Source: an uncultured Spirochaetaceae bacterium (lineage in GTDB: Bacteria; Spirochaetota; Spirochaetia; Sphaerochaetales; Sphaerochaetaceae). Taken from it: 60,717 bases of DNA. The notes beneath the pieces are model-generated. The model saw only the letters and a list, made by a program, of their open reading frames with translations. It was not told where the DNA came from and made no database searches. The DNA lies in contig ONWV01000001.1 of NCBI GenBank assembly GCA_900321635.1, forward strand, positions 1 through 60,717, given 5' to 3'. The position numbers were made by a program, and so were the translations under genes. Below are positions 43,612 through 53,218 of this stretch, one piece after another (position 1 is the stretch's first letter; each line of letters opens with the position of its first letter).

Positions 43612-43644
43612 TAGAGTCTGATATATTATTTAAATATAATCGGG

Positions 43645-44256
43645 TCACACACCGAGCTTTTTAAGCTCGTTTTTGGCATCCTCAACACCCTTGAAGACAA
43701 TGCCTTTCATGCCAAGCTTTCTTGCACCTTCGATGTTCTCGGGATAGTCGTCTATGAACACAGACTGTTCAGGGACAAGGTTGAACCTTTCAAGGAGAAT
43801 CCGATAGATCTTCGGATCAGGCTTCATGCACTTCTCAAAGGCTGAGACAACATAGCCTCTGGCCTTCTTGAAAAAAGAATATTTGTTTTTGATGAAAGTA
43901 AATCCGTCAGCCGAATAATTAGAAAGAATGTAGATATTCAGACCCTTGTCATAAACCCAGTCGTATAGTTCCTTCTCGGTATCCTTCTTAAGCTCGTAAA
44001 GATTCATCCAGCCGGGAGTGAAGAATGCCCTGATTTCTTGTTCAAGATCGGGATGCCTTGAGATAAAGGCAGGAAGCGCGTCCGTGTATGTCATGTAGAT
44101 GCCCATATCCAGATCATGCCAGACCTGGTCACGGAAGATTGCATCGCAAAGAGCATCCTCGGTTTCTTTGTCAAATCCCAGATTGGTTACGAATGACCTG
44201 GGGTCATATTTGACCATCACGCCGCCAAGGTCGAAAACAACGTTCTTTATAGCCAT
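43645..44256 (-). CDS. HAD-superfamily hydrolase
   Basis: 203 residues, class I cap. VVFDLGGVMVKYD holds motif I (the second Asp is replaced by Gly, as common in the YihX/alpha-glucose-1-phosphatase and epoxide-hydrolase-N groups), ILSNYSADGF is motif II, the Lys of KARGYVVSAFEKCMKPDPKIYR is motif III and FIDDYPENIEGARKLGM is motif IV. Likely a sugar phosphatase of YihX type. ATG at 44256 lies six bases after a -10 box with no Shine-Dalgarno; the open frame further upstream overlaps the divergent citrate synthase gene. Confidence 0.85.
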   Translation of the reverse strand: MAIKNVVFDLGGVMVKYDPRSFVTNLGFDKETEDALCDAIFRDQVWHDLDMGIYMTYTDALPAFISRHPDLEQEIRAFFTPGWMNLYELKKDTEKELYDWVYDKGLNIYILSNYSADGFTFIKNKYSFFKKARGYVVSAFEKCMKPDPKIYRILLERFNLVPEQSVFIDDYPENIEGARKLGMKGIVFKGVEDAKNELKKLGV

Positions 44257-44262
44257 GCGGAT

Positions 44263-44291
44263 ATGATATTCCACTTCACAATTTTGAGCAA
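44263..44291 (-). promoter_or_regulatory. Promoter of the HAD hydrolase gene, leaderless type
   Basis: Minus strand TTGCTC (44291-44286), 17-base spacer, TATCAT (44268-44263), six bases, ATG at 44256. It interleaves with the divergent citrate synthase promoter. Confidence 0.45.
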
Positions 44292-44303
44292 TTGGAATAA
44301 GAT
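44275..44303 (+). promoter_or_regulatory. Promoter of citrate synthase
   Basis: TTCACA (44275-44280), 17-base spacer, TAAGAT (44298-44303), short leader with GAGGGGG before the ATG at 44332. Confidence 0.45.
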
Positions 44304-44331
44304 ACTGCAAACCTAAGTGAGGGGGCGCAGC

Positions 44332-45633
44332 ATGACAGTTGAAAAGCAGAAGGCACATCTGATTCTTCCGGGCGACAAAGATGTCCAGCTTGATGTAATT
44401 ACCGACAACATGGGAAATAACAGCATTGACATCGAAAGACTTCGTGCCAACACCGGATACATCACATACGATCCGGGTTTTGCCAACACCGGATCCTGTC
44501 TTTCTTCCATATGTTACATTGACGGAGAGAAAGGAATCCTGCGCTACCGCGGCTATGACATCGAGGACCTTGTAGAGAACTGCGACTTCATAGAGGTTGC
44601 CCATCTTCTGGTCAAAGGCGTCCTTCCAAATGCGGCGGAAAGAAAGAACTACCAGATGCTTCTGAACAAGCACTCGATGCTGCACTACAACATGCAGAAC
44701 TTCTTCCGCTCCTACCCTCAGGACGCACACCCCATGTCCATTCTGGCAAGCATGGTAGCCTCGCTATCTGCCTTCTATCCGGAAATGGAAGAGCGGGACC
44801 CTGAAGAGAACATCGACCTTACGGTCACAAGGATGCTCTCAAAGATGAGAACTATCGCCGCCTTCATCTACAGACAGGCCAACGGACTTCAGTTCGTAGA
44901 TCCCAGATGGGAATACATGTACTGCGAGAACTTCCTGAACATGATGTTCTACACTCCGGTCAACAACTACCACCCTGATCCTGTCCACGTGGACCTTCTG
45001 AACAAGCTTCTGATTCTTCACGGAGACCATGAGCAGAACTGCTCCACTTCTGCGGTAAGACTTGTAGGTTCATCCGAGGCGAACCTCTATGCATCGGTCG
45101 CAGCAGGTGTTTGCGCACTCTGGGGTCCCAAACACGGCGGAGCCAACCAGGCAGTCATGGCCATGCTTAAAAACATTGTGGATAACGACATACCTGTTGA
45201 GGATGTAATAGAAAAAGCAAAGAGAAAGGACAATCCTTTCGTACTTTCAGGCTTTGGTCACAGAGTCTACAAGACATTCGATCCAAGAGCAAAGATTGCA
45301 AAGAAGATGAATCTTACGATGCTCAATGCAAAGCACACTGAAGATAAGCTTCTGGAGGTTGCCCTCAAGCTTGAGGAAAAGGCTCTGACCGATGATTACT
45401 TCATCGAACGCCATCTGTATCCGAACATCGACTTCTACACAGGAATCATGTTCCATATGATGGGCTTCCCGCAGCAGATGTTCACAGTCCTGTTCGCCAT
45501 GGGAAGAACACCTGGCTGGATTGCACACTGGCTTGAGTGGAGACATGACATACACCAGAAACTCGGCCGCCCGCGCCAGGTCTATGTAGGTCCGATGGAG
45601 AGAAAGGTGGTTCCTCTCAACCAGCGCCCGTAA
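44332..45633 (+). CDS. gltA: Citrate synthase
   Basis: About 433 residues. Condenses acetyl-CoA and oxaloacetate. Family marks GILRYRGYDIEDL, LHGDHEQNCSTSAVRLVGSSEANLY with the first catalytic His, WGPKHGGANQAVMAML, FGHRVYKTFDPRA with the second His, and NIDFYTGIMF with the catalytic Asp; RQVYVGP near the end. The ATG at 44332 follows GAGGGGG. Its stop codon directly abuts the stop of the convergent icd gene. Confidence 0.96.
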   Translation: MTVEKQKAHLILPGDKDVQLDVITDNMGNNSIDIERLRANTGYITYDPGFANTGSCLSSICYIDGEKGILRYRGYDIEDLVENCDFIEVAHLLVKGVLPNAAERKNYQMLLNKHSMLHYNMQNFFRSYPQDAHPMSILASMVASLSAFYPEMEERDPEENIDLTVTRMLSKMRTIAAFIYRQANGLQFVDPRWEYMYCENFLNMMFYTPVNNYHPDPVHVDLLNKLLILHGDHEQNCSTSAVRLVGSSEANLYASVAAGVCALWGPKHGGANQAVMAMLKNIVDNDIPVEDVIEKAKRKDNPFVLSGFGHRVYKTFDPRAKIAKKMNLTMLNAKHTEDKLLEVALKLEEKALTDDYFIERHLYPNIDFYTGIMFHMMGFPQQMFTVLFAMGRTPGWIAHWLEWRHDIHQKLGRPRQVYVGPMERKVVPLNQRP

Positions 45634-46821
45634 TTACAGATTAGAGATTAGAATCTTACCGAATTCTCTTGTTCCGACGCACGTTGCAGTGCGTCCTTCC
45701 TTGACCATGAGGCTGTAGAAGTCTTTTGTCACATGTCCGCCACTGATGGATTTTTCTACAGCATGAAGAACCATGTCGGCAGCCTCAGAGTAACCTGCAT
45801 GACGAAGAAGCATCTCACCGGAGAGAACCAATGACAGAGGATTCACAATATCCTTTCCCGCAATATCAGGCGCTATGCCGTGTGTTGCCTCAAAGATTGC
45901 GCATCCTGTATCATAATTGATGTTGGCACCTGGAGATATTCCGATTCCTCCGACCTGTGCGGCAAGGGCGTCTGATACATAGTCTCCATTGAGATTAAGC
46001 GTTGCCACAACATCATACTCTTCAGGCTTGAGAAGAATGTTCTGCAAAAACGCATCACAGATACAGTCCTTGATTTCCAGATCGTCTTCTCCCTCTCTGG
46101 GAATAAATGTCTTTGAATCACGGACAACTGCACCGTACTTATTCTTTGCAAGTTCATAGCCCCAGGCTCTGAATCCGCCCTCGGTGAACTTCATTATGTT
46201 ACCCTTATGGACCAATGTGACGTTTCTTCTGTGATTGGAAAGAGCATAGTCAATCGCAGCTGAGATAAGGCGCTCAGAGCCTTCCCTGCTTACAGGTTTT
46301 ACTCCGATGGCGCTTGTCTTTGGGAAACGGATCTTCTTGACACCCATATCATCCTGCAAGAAGCTGATGACCTTATTCACTTCTTCTGTTCCCTGAGCCC
46401 ACTCTATTCCTGCATAGATATCCTCCGTGTTCTCACGGAAAACAACCATGTCCACCTTCTCAGGATGCTTTACAGGAGAAGGAACCGTGTCAAAGTACTT
46501 CACGGGTCTGAGACAGACATAAAGATCCAAGTTCTGTCTAAGAGCAACATTTATGCTTCTTGCTCCCTTTCCGACAGGCGTCATCAAAGGTCCTTTTATC
46601 GCAAGGCCGACCTCGCGGATTCTCTTGAGCGTTGCATCAGGAAGATTTGTTCCGAATAGCATCTCTGCCTTACCGCCTGCAAAAGCCTCTTCCCATGCAA
46701 GGGCCTTTTCTCCATTGTAGGCTTTGTCCATAGCAGCATCAAGAACAGCCCTCATGACGGGTGTGATTTCTGACCCTACTCCGTCGCCTTCAATATAGAT
46801 AACTTTTCTGAAATCAGTCAT
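45634..46821 (-). CDS. icd: Isocitrate dehydrogenase, NADP-type
   Basis: 395 residues. Oxidises isocitrate to 2-oxoglutarate. [15 protein letters not shown], the substrate loop [22 protein letters not shown] with the Ser that AceK phosphorylates in enterics, [62 protein letters not shown] and [26 protein letters not shown] before the ATG, one base after the aconitase stop, so both are one operon. Confidence 0.94.
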   Translation of the reverse strand: MTDFRKVIYIEGDGVGSEITPVMRAVLDAAMDKAYNGEKALAWEEAFAGGKAEMLFGTNLPDATLKRIREVGLAIKGPLMTPVGKGARSINVALRQNLDLYVCLRPVKYFDTVPSPVKHPEKVDMVVFRENTEDIYAGIEWAQGTEEVNKVISFLQDDMGVKKIRFPKTSAIGVKPVSREGSERLISAAIDYALSNHRRNVTLVHKGNIMKFTEGGFRAWGYELAKNKYGAVVRDSKTFIPREGEDDLEIKDCICDAFLQNILLKPEEYDVVATLNLNGDYVSDALAAQVGGIGISPGANINYDTGCAIFEATHGIAPDIAGKDIVNPLSLVLSGEMLLRHAGYSEAADMVLHAVEKSISGGHVTKDFYSLMVKEGRTATCVGTREFGKILISNL

Positions 46822-46822
46822 G

Positions 46823-48760
46823 TCAAAGAGCCTCCCTGATCAGATTGAGCCTTCCGCCACAGATCAGCATCTGTCTCTGAAGAGCACTTACATGAAGCTT
46901 CATCTGAATGTCGTAGCCGCCTGTGATGTTTTTAACGGTAATATCCTTTCCGCTTTTGACCTGCTCTATGGCGTTTTCAATTACAAGCTCATCGCCTTGG
47001 TTCAGCTTCTCATAGTCCTTCTCGTCTGAGAAAGTCAGAGGAAGGATTCCGAAGTTGCACAGATTTGCCTGATGGATTCTCTCAATGGAAAGTGCCATCA
47101 CCGCCTTGACTCCCAGATACATCGGACAGATTGCTGCATGCTCTCGGGAAGAGCCCTGACCGTAGCTCTGTCCTGCGACGATTATGTTACCAATTCCCTT
47201 GTCTCTGTTTTCTGCAGCTCTCTTTGAGAACTCCGGATCCACCGGCTCAAAGACGTACTGTGAATACTTTTTGATGTTGGATCTGTACTTGAGTCTGGCT
47301 CCTGCAGGCATTATGTGATCCGTTGTAATCTTATCGCCTACTTTCAGCGTCACAACAGATCTTATCTCATCCTCAAGCTTGGTGCATTTCGGTGGTTCTC
47401 CGATGTTCGGACCGCGGACGATTTCAACATCTTTTCCATCCGATTTAGGAAATATAAACATCTTATCATCGTATTTTGAGGCTTTTTGCTGCGGAACATG
47501 AATTTCAGGCAGTCCCAGAGTCGTGGGATCAGTAATCACTCCTGTAAGTGCGCTTACCGCTGCAGTCTGGGGACTTACAAGGTAAACCTGGGCATCCTTG
47601 GTGCCTGAACGGCCCTCGAAATTACGGTTGTTTGTCCTGAGACTTACGCCGTTTGACTTTGGTGAGAAATGGTTTCCGATACAGAATCCGCATGCGCTTT
47701 CAAGTATGCGGGCCCCGCTGTCCAGCATCTTGAGCATGGTTCCGTCAGATGTGATTTTTCTAAGAACATCCCTTGATCCCGGAGCAATTCCAAGACTTAC
47801 ATGTTCTGATATAGTTTTGCCGTCAAGGATGGCTCCGACGATATACAAGTCAGCATAGGATGAGTTTGTACAGGAACCGATTGCAACCTGATTCACCTTA
47901 AGACCTGCAATCTCACTGACCTTCTTTACGTTGCCTGGAGAATGAGGACATGCGGCCATGGGAACAACCTTTGAAAGGTCTATCTCAAACAGTCCGTCAT
48001 ACTTTGCATCAGAGTCTGCGCTTAAGGCTTTATAGTCACCTTCCCTGCCGTTGGACTTCAGAAACTCACGTGTAATCTCATCGGAGGGGAAAACTGATGT
48101 TGTGACTCCGCACTCTGCACCCATGTTGCAGATAGTGGCCCTTTCAGGGATACTCAGGCTCTTTACTCCAGGTCCTGTATACTCAAAGACTGTATTCACG
48201 TTTCCTTTGACACCGAAGTGCTGAAGGACGGTCAGAATCACATCCTTTGCACTGCAAAACGATCTGAGCTTTCCTGTAAGCCTAATCTCAATCACCTTGG
48301 GACAGATTATGGAAAATGGAACACCTGCCATGGCAAGGGCCACATCAAGACCTCCTGCTCCTATTGCAATCATTCCTATTCCGCCGCCTGTGGGTGTATG
48401 GGAATCAGAGCCGATTAAGGTCTTTCCGGGGATTCCGAAGCGCTCGAGATGCACCTGATGGCAGATTCCGTTACCGGGTCTTGAGTAAACAATACCCTTG
48501 GAAGCGGCCACTGACTGAAGATAGCAGTGGTCGTCGGCATTCTCAAAGCCTACCTGGACAGTGTTATGGTCCACATAGCTTACCGCAAGTTCGTTTCTGA
48601 TATGGTCAAGACCCAGAGATTCGAACTGAAGATAGGCCATGGTGCCGGTTGCATCCTGTGTCAGCGTCTGGTCGATTTTCACATCTATGCTGCATCCTGC
48701 CTCAAGTTTCCCACCGGTAAGATGAGAAGCCAAAACCTTGTAAGTAACTCCAAGTCCCAT
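46823..48760 (-). CDS. Aconitate hydratase
   Basis: 645 residues, the shorter anaerobe-type aconitase. Isomerises citrate to isocitrate with a [4Fe-4S] cluster. [38 protein letters not shown] with the first cluster Cys, [14 protein letters not shown] with the other two, [19 protein letters not shown] and [14 protein letters not shown] of the swivel domain are clear. GGAGGG before the ATG. With icd and the convergent gltA it gives the oxidative half path from oxaloacetate to 2-oxoglutarate. Confidence 0.94.
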   Translation of the reverse strand: MGLGVTYKVLASHLTGGKLEAGCSIDVKIDQTLTQDATGTMAYLQFESLGLDHIRNELAVSYVDHNTVQVGFENADDHCYLQSVAASKGIVYSRPGNGICHQVHLERFGIPGKTLIGSDSHTPTGGGIGMIAIGAGGLDVALAMAGVPFSIICPKVIEIRLTGKLRSFCSAKDVILTVLQHFGVKGNVNTVFEYTGPGVKSLSIPERATICNMGAECGVTTSVFPSDEITREFLKSNGREGDYKALSADSDAKYDGLFEIDLSKVVPMAACPHSPGNVKKVSEIAGLKVNQVAIGSCTNSSYADLYIVGAILDGKTISEHVSLGIAPGSRDVLRKITSDGTMLKMLDSGARILESACGFCIGNHFSPKSNGVSLRTNNRNFEGRSGTKDAQVYLVSPQTAAVSALTGVITDPTTLGLPEIHVPQQKASKYDDKMFIFPKSDGKDVEIVRGPNIGEPPKCTKLEDEIRSVVTLKVGDKITTDHIMPAGARLKYRSNIKKYSQYVFEPVDPEFSKRAAENRDKGIGNIIVAGQSYGQGSSREHAAICPMYLGVKAVMALSIERIHQANLCNFGILPLTFSDEKDYEKLNQGDELVIENAIEQVKSGKDITVKNITGGYDIQMKLHVSALQRQMLICGGRLNLIREAL

Positions 48761-48780
48761 GGTCCCTCCGATATATAATA

Positions 48781-48810
48781 TTTATACCATTTTTACGTAT
48801 TCTTATTCAA
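48781..48810 (-). promoter_or_regulatory. Promoter of the aconitase-icd operon
   Basis: Minus strand TTGAAT (48810-48805), 18-base spacer, TATAAA (48786-48781), just after the stop of the esterase gene. Confidence 0.55.
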
Positions 48811-48817
48811 TCTTGAA

Positions 48818-49486
48818 TCACAGTTCCCTGAGGAATGAAGCAAGAAGTTTTCCTATGGCCACATGGCCGTTGTCATTGAAGTGCAGTCCGTCTCCCGTGT
48901 ACTTTTCAAAATCCTCTTTCCAGTTCGGATCTATGCCCAGATCTTCATAGAGATTGAGAACCGGAACGTTTTTCATCCTGCAGATTTCAACAATGTCATC
49001 AACATAGTCCTTCAGGCTCAGACCAACTATTCCATACAGATTCTTTTTCTTCTCAGGCGCAAGAAAGTCATCTTTTCTGTGAGCAGGAGTCATCACAACA
49101 AGTGTTGCCTTGGGATAAAGCTCGCGTATCTTATCAATAAGGTAGTTCATGCAGCCGCAGAATGTTATGCGGCATTTGTCACCGATGGAGCCGATTGGCG
49201 CATCTCCGTGCTCATAGTCGTTTGTTCCTCCGAACACCACAATGACATCTGAAGACACGTCCATGTCAAAGCAGCGGCCGCAGAAATCCAGATCATGGCG
49301 GGCCTTCTCACTCGGTGTGAACTGATGTGCGATTCTTGTTCCGCTGATTCCGTAGTTGTTCACCTTCTTGAGTCCGAGCTCACGAAGAACAACGTTGTCA
49401 TATCTGTTTTTCTCTATATCAGAGACACACGCACCTTCTGTGATGCTGTCACCCAGAAAGCTTACTGTTTTTCCCTTCAAATCCAT
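48818..49486 (-). CDS. SGNH/GDSL-family hydrolase
   Basis: About 222 residues, no signal peptide. VSFLGDSITEGACV (block I, nucleophile Ser), NNYGISGTRIA (block II Gly), VVFGGTNDYEHG (block III Asn) and DGLHFNDNGH (block V Asp/His). Probably an esterase, for instance a carbohydrate or lipid deacylase; substrate not deducible. AGGAGA precedes the ATG at 49486. Confidence 0.85.
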   Translation of the reverse strand: MDLKGKTVSFLGDSITEGACVSDIEKNRYDNVVLRELGLKKVNNYGISGTRIAHQFTPSEKARHDLDFCGRCFDMDVSSDVIVVFGGTNDYEHGDAPIGSIGDKCRITFCGCMNYLIDKIRELYPKATLVVMTPAHRKDDFLAPEKKKNLYGIVGLSLKDYVDDIVEICRMKNVPVLNLYEDLGIDPNWKEDFEKYTGDGLHFNDNGHVAIGKLLASFLREL

Positions 49487-49564
49487 AAACACTCTCCTAA
49501 AGGTAATAATGCCTATGTGCAGATTACAACAAAACAGAGCTTTAGTCTAATGAGAGTGTCTTAT

Positions 49565-50686
49565 TCAGTCCTCGCTTCCGCTTTCATCCAGCTTGGCAAG
49601 CTTCTTCATGATTTCAGGAATATCGATATTCTGAGGACAGTGCTCAGCACAGGATCCGCATCCTATGCAGTTTGATGGCTTCTTGTCAGGCTCGATATCC
49701 TTGAGATTATCCTCCCAGCGTCTGTTATATTTATATTCGTTATAAATCTTTAGAAGCTCAGGAATATCCAAGTTCATGGGACAGTTCGGTGTGCAGTAAT
49801 GACATGATGTGCAAGGAATGGTGAAGCCCTTCTTGAAGTCATGGGTAATCTGTTTCAGAAATGCCATCTGATCGGGATTAAGAGCATTGTCATTCTCAAA
49901 GGTTTTAAGGTTATCCTTGACCTGATCCATATCGGACATACCGCTGAGCATCACGATGATGTTGTCATGAGCCATGAGCCATCTGAAGGCCCAGGAAGAA
50001 ACTGACCAGGTGCTCTGCTCTTTCTTCAGCTTTGCATCAAGCTCAGGTGTGAGGCTGGAAAGACGGCCGCCTCTGACAGACTCCATGACAATGATCGGAA
50101 TGTTGCGCTCTGTCAGAATGTTGTACTCCTGCTCAGTAGTACCGAATTCCCAGTCAAGGTAGTTCATCTGAATCTGGGCAAAATCCCATTTATGGGCATC
50201 AGCAAAGCGTCTGAGGGTGTCAGGCTTGGCATGTGAAGAGAATCCGAAGTACGTGATCTTTCCCTCTTTCTTCATCTGCTCGAAGAAATCTATACAGCCG
50301 CAGGAAAGAAGGTTTTCTATGTTGCGCTCCGACATACAGTGAAGAAGGTAAAAATCAATGTGGTCGGTCTGAAGACGCTCGAGCTGCTCCTTGAAAACCG
50401 CCTTATAGTCCGGATTGGCACGGTAGTTGAATTTGGTGGCGATATAGAAGCTTTCACGCGGATAACGCTTCATAGCCTCTCCCACGCATTTTTCTGAATC
50501 TCCGTTCTGATATACGTAGGCTGTGTCAAAATAATTGACACCGTTTTTGATTGCCAAATCAATCATTTGATGAGCCTGCGGATAGTCAATCGGAAACTCC
50601 CCCTTCTTGCCTGTAAGAGACGGAAGTCTCATGTTTCCCATACCAAGTTTTGAAAGCTTTATTCCCTTGAAATCACTGTAGATCAT
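49565..50686 (-). CDS. Aldo/keto reductase with C-terminal [4Fe-4S] clusters
   Basis: 373 residues. AKR barrel with GMGNMRLP, NYFDTAYVYQNGDSE (catalytic Asp and Tyr), FYIATKFN (Lys), DFYLLHCMSE (His) and FGFSSHAKPDTLRRF. A ferredoxin-like tail follows: CTSCHYCTPNCPMNLDIPEL and CIGCGSCAEHCPQNIDIPEI. Such enzymes are common in anaerobes and may reduce carbonyls with ferredoxin or couple electron carriers. AGGAGAGG before the ATG. Confidence 0.93.
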   Translation of the reverse strand: MIYSDFKGIKLSKLGMGNMRLPSLTGKKGEFPIDYPQAHQMIDLAIKNGVNYFDTAYVYQNGDSEKCVGEAMKRYPRESFYIATKFNYRANPDYKAVFKEQLERLQTDHIDFYLLHCMSERNIENLLSCGCIDFFEQMKKEGKITYFGFSSHAKPDTLRRFADAHKWDFAQIQMNYLDWEFGTTEQEYNILTERNIPIIVMESVRGGRLSSLTPELDAKLKKEQSTWSVSSWAFRWLMAHDNIIVMLSGMSDMDQVKDNLKTFENDNALNPDQMAFLKQITHDFKKGFTIPCTSCHYCTPNCPMNLDIPELLKIYNEYKYNRRWEDNLKDIEPDKKPSNCIGCGSCAEHCPQNIDIPEIMKKLAKLDESGSED

Positions 50687-50730
50687 AACCCTCTCCTGAA
50701 ACAGATGATTGCATAATAATGCATTATCAA

Positions 50731-50765
50731 AGAAAAAGCCACCGGATTATCAGATCCGATGGCCT
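50731..50765 (-). terminator. Terminator of gpmA
   Basis: Minus strand GCCATCGGATC-loop-ATCCGGTGGC followed by TTTTTC, directly after the mutase gene. Confidence 0.85.
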
Positions 50766-50784
50766 GTTGTGGAAATAATGCTTA

Positions 50785-51531
50785 TTATTTAGCCTTTCCC
50801 TGGTTTGCAACTGCTGCCATTCTGGCTGCAAGAGCTTCCTGGTCGCCCAGGTAATACTTCTTTGTGACCTTGAAGTTGTCGTCGAACTCATAAACCAGAG
50901 GTGCTCCGGTAGGAATGTTGACTCCCAAGATATCTTCATCGCTCAGGTTGTCAAAATACTTGACAAGAGCTCTGAGTGAGTTTCCGTGGGCAGCGATGAT
51001 TACGCGCTTTCCGGCCTTCATATCCTTCTTGATAACGCCCTCGAAGTAAGGAACAACTCTCTCGATTGTAGTCTCAAGGCTCTCTGTAAGTGGAAGATCC
51101 TTGGGATCAACTGAAGCATAGATTGCCTGGTTTGCCGGGTTTCTCTTGTCGCTGACCTCGAGTTTTGGCGGCTTAACGTTAAATGATCTTCTCCAGATCT
51201 TAACCTGCTCCTCTCCGTACTTCTCTGCGGTCTCAGCCTTGTTCAGGCCCTGAAGAGCACCGTAATGTCTCTCATTGAGCTTCCAGGTCTTGATGACAGG
51301 CAGCCACACACGGTCCATCTCATCAAGGATGTGGTTCAGGGTGTGGATTGCTCTCTTGAGGTATGATGTGTAGCAGACATCAAAGTCATAACCCTCAGCC
51401 TTGAGAAGCCTTCCGGCAGCCTTGGCTTCCTCGTGGCCCTTCTCACTGAGATCAACATCAGTCCAACCTGTGAACAGGTTCAACTTGTTCCATTCACTTT
51501 CACCGTGTCTAACCAACACAAGCTTCATCAT
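50785..51531 (-). CDS. gpmA: 2,3-bisphosphoglycerate-dependent phosphoglycerate mutase
   Basis: About 248 residues. Interconverts 3- and 2-phosphoglycerate in glycolysis. [27 protein letters not shown] contains the phospho-His, [43 protein letters not shown] and [12 protein letters not shown] with the second His. GGAGG eight bases before the ATG at 51531. Has its own terminator. Confidence 0.96.
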   Translation of the reverse strand: MMKLVLVRHGESEWNKLNLFTGWTDVDLSEKGHEEAKAAGRLLKAEGYDFDVCYTSYLKRAIHTLNHILDEMDRVWLPVIKTWKLNERHYGALQGLNKAETAEKYGEEQVKIWRRSFNVKPPKLEVSDKRNPANQAIYASVDPKDLPLTESLETTIERVVPYFEGVIKKDMKAGKRVIIAAHGNSLRALVKYFDNLSDEDILGVNIPTGAPLVYEFDDNFKVTKKYYLGDQEALAARMAAVANQGKAK

Positions 51532-51600
51532 TCTATGTACCTCCAAAGGTTACTTATTTTCAGTCGTTAAATAATCTCACAAACACAGACTCATGTCCAG

Positions 51601-53145
51601 TCAATCTGGTATGTCAAACAGACCTTCCTCGATACCGGAAAGGATATCCTGATATTTGCTGTCCAACGAGTGCTTGTTTGTAGATACCTTCTTGTGAAGA
51701 TTGACCGCTGCCGTGGACTTTGCAATGGGCTGAACAGTTCCGGCTCCTGCGACACAGCCGCCGGGACATGCCATACCTTCCAGAAGATAGCCGTTGTACT
51801 TTCCTGCCTTGGCAAGAAGCATGAGCTTTCTGCATTCATCAAGGCCCTGAGCGCTTGCAACATTGATTTCACGGTCAGGATAAAGGTCCTTGATGCAGTT
51901 GACAACAGCCTGAGCAACTCCGCCTGAGACTGCAAAGCCTCTTCCGTCAGCGGAAGCTCCGTGCATGGCATCAAGAGGCTCAAGTGCGGCAAAATCCACC
52001 TCTTTGGCCTCGAACATGCCCTTTATCTCCTCGAATGTAAGAACAAAGTCCACATCACTTCTGATTGTCCTTCTTCCGGCCTCAAGCTTCTTTGCAGCAC
52101 ACGGACCTATGAAAGCCACCTTACATCCCGGATGGTGCTTTTTGATCATTCTGGCTGTGAGAACCATCGGGGTCAGGGCCATTGAAATGCAGCTGCTCTG
52201 CTCTGGGAACAGCTTTTTCGCCATCATTGCCCATGCAGGACAGCACGATGTTGCCAAAAACGGCTTTTCGGATGGAACTTCACGCACAAAGTCATGAGCT
52301 TCCTCGATTGTGCACAGGTCTGCTCCGATTGCAACTTCAATTGCATCCTCGAATCCCAGAGCCTTGAAGGCAGGTCTGATCTTCTCTGGAGTGAGATCCG
52401 GTCCGAACTGACCGGCTACTGACGGAGCCACTGCGGCATAGACAGGTGCGTCGCCACGGATTGCCTGGATTGTCTGGAATATCTGGGCTTTGTCGGCTAT
52501 GGCGCCGAACGGGCAGTTTGCAAGACACATTCCGCACGAAACGCATTTGTCGTAGTCGATATTGGCTCTTCCGTATTCATCGGATTTGATTGCGTTCATT
52601 CCGCATGCGGCTGCACAGGGACGTCTGAGTCTGATGATGGCGCTGTACGGACAGACATCTATACATTTTCCGCATTTGATGCACTTGTCCTGATCTATGA
52701 CAGACTTTCCGTGGACGAATGAAATGGCACCTTTTGGACAGATTTCACGGCACGGATGGGCAAGACAGCCCTGACAGGCATCTGAGACTTTGACAACATT
52801 ATCAGGGCACGAGTGGCATGCAAACTTGATGATGTTGATAAGTGGCGGTTCGTAGTATTTTTCAGGCTTTACGCACTCTTCTGCCCTGAATGTTACAGGA
52901 GCCTGTTCGGCTGCCGAACGGGCATCAAGGCCCATGGCAAGGCGCATGCGCTCCTCAACAATAGCTCTCTCTAGAAACACGCTGTCGCGATATTTAGATA
53001 CCTCTCCGGGAATGATCTTGTAAGGGATTTCGGCAAGTTTCGCAAGATCGCCTTCTTTGTAGTCATATGACAACCTTGCGATTTCAGCAAACACATGCTT
53101 TCTGATGTCGTTTACTGAAGTGTAGATTCCTCTCATGTTGCTCAT
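51601..53145 (-). CDS. Monomeric [FeFe] hydrogenase (group B-like)
   Basis: 514 residues. An about 90-residue N-terminal region without recognised fold, then ferredoxin-type clusters (CHSCPDN..., CQGCLAHPCREICPKGAI, CIKCGKCIDVCPYSAI, CVSCGMCLANCPFGAI), then the H-cluster domain with TSCCPAW (L1), GPCAAKKLE (L2) and EGMACPGGCVAGAG (L3). It makes or oxidises H2 with ferredoxin. L2 starts with Gly instead of Met, as in group B enzymes. AGGAGG before the ATG. HydEFG maturases are not in the window. Confidence 0.92.
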   Translation of the reverse strand: MSNMRGIYTSVNDIRKHVFAEIARLSYDYKEGDLAKLAEIPYKIIPGEVSKYRDSVFLERAIVEERMRLAMGLDARSAAEQAPVTFRAEECVKPEKYYEPPLINIIKFACHSCPDNVVKVSDACQGCLAHPCREICPKGAISFVHGKSVIDQDKCIKCGKCIDVCPYSAIIRLRRPCAAACGMNAIKSDEYGRANIDYDKCVSCGMCLANCPFGAIADKAQIFQTIQAIRGDAPVYAAVAPSVAGQFGPDLTPEKIRPAFKALGFEDAIEVAIGADLCTIEEAHDFVREVPSEKPFLATSCCPAWAMMAKKLFPEQSSCISMALTPMVLTARMIKKHHPGCKVAFIGPCAAKKLEAGRRTIRSDVDFVLTFEEIKGMFEAKEVDFAALEPLDAMHGASADGRGFAVSGGVAQAVVNCIKDLYPDREINVASAQGLDECRKLMLLAKAGKYNGYLLEGMACPGGCVAGAGTVQPIAKSTAAVNLHKKVSTNKHSLDSKYQDILSGIEEGLFDIPD

Positions 53146-53218
53146 GGGCGTCCTCCTGACAAGAACAATCCTAACATAAGCACATGTGTTAATCTACTAA
53201 ACTTTTTTGTCGTAATCC

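Noticed and set aside
44257-44730. N-terminal extension of the HAD hydrolase frame
   Set aside because: It overlaps the citrate synthase coding region on the other strand; the HAD fold begins at 44256.
53175-53190. CACATGTG palindrome upstream of the hydrogenase gene
   Set aside because: Only 8 bases, matches no redox-regulator site I can name with confidence.
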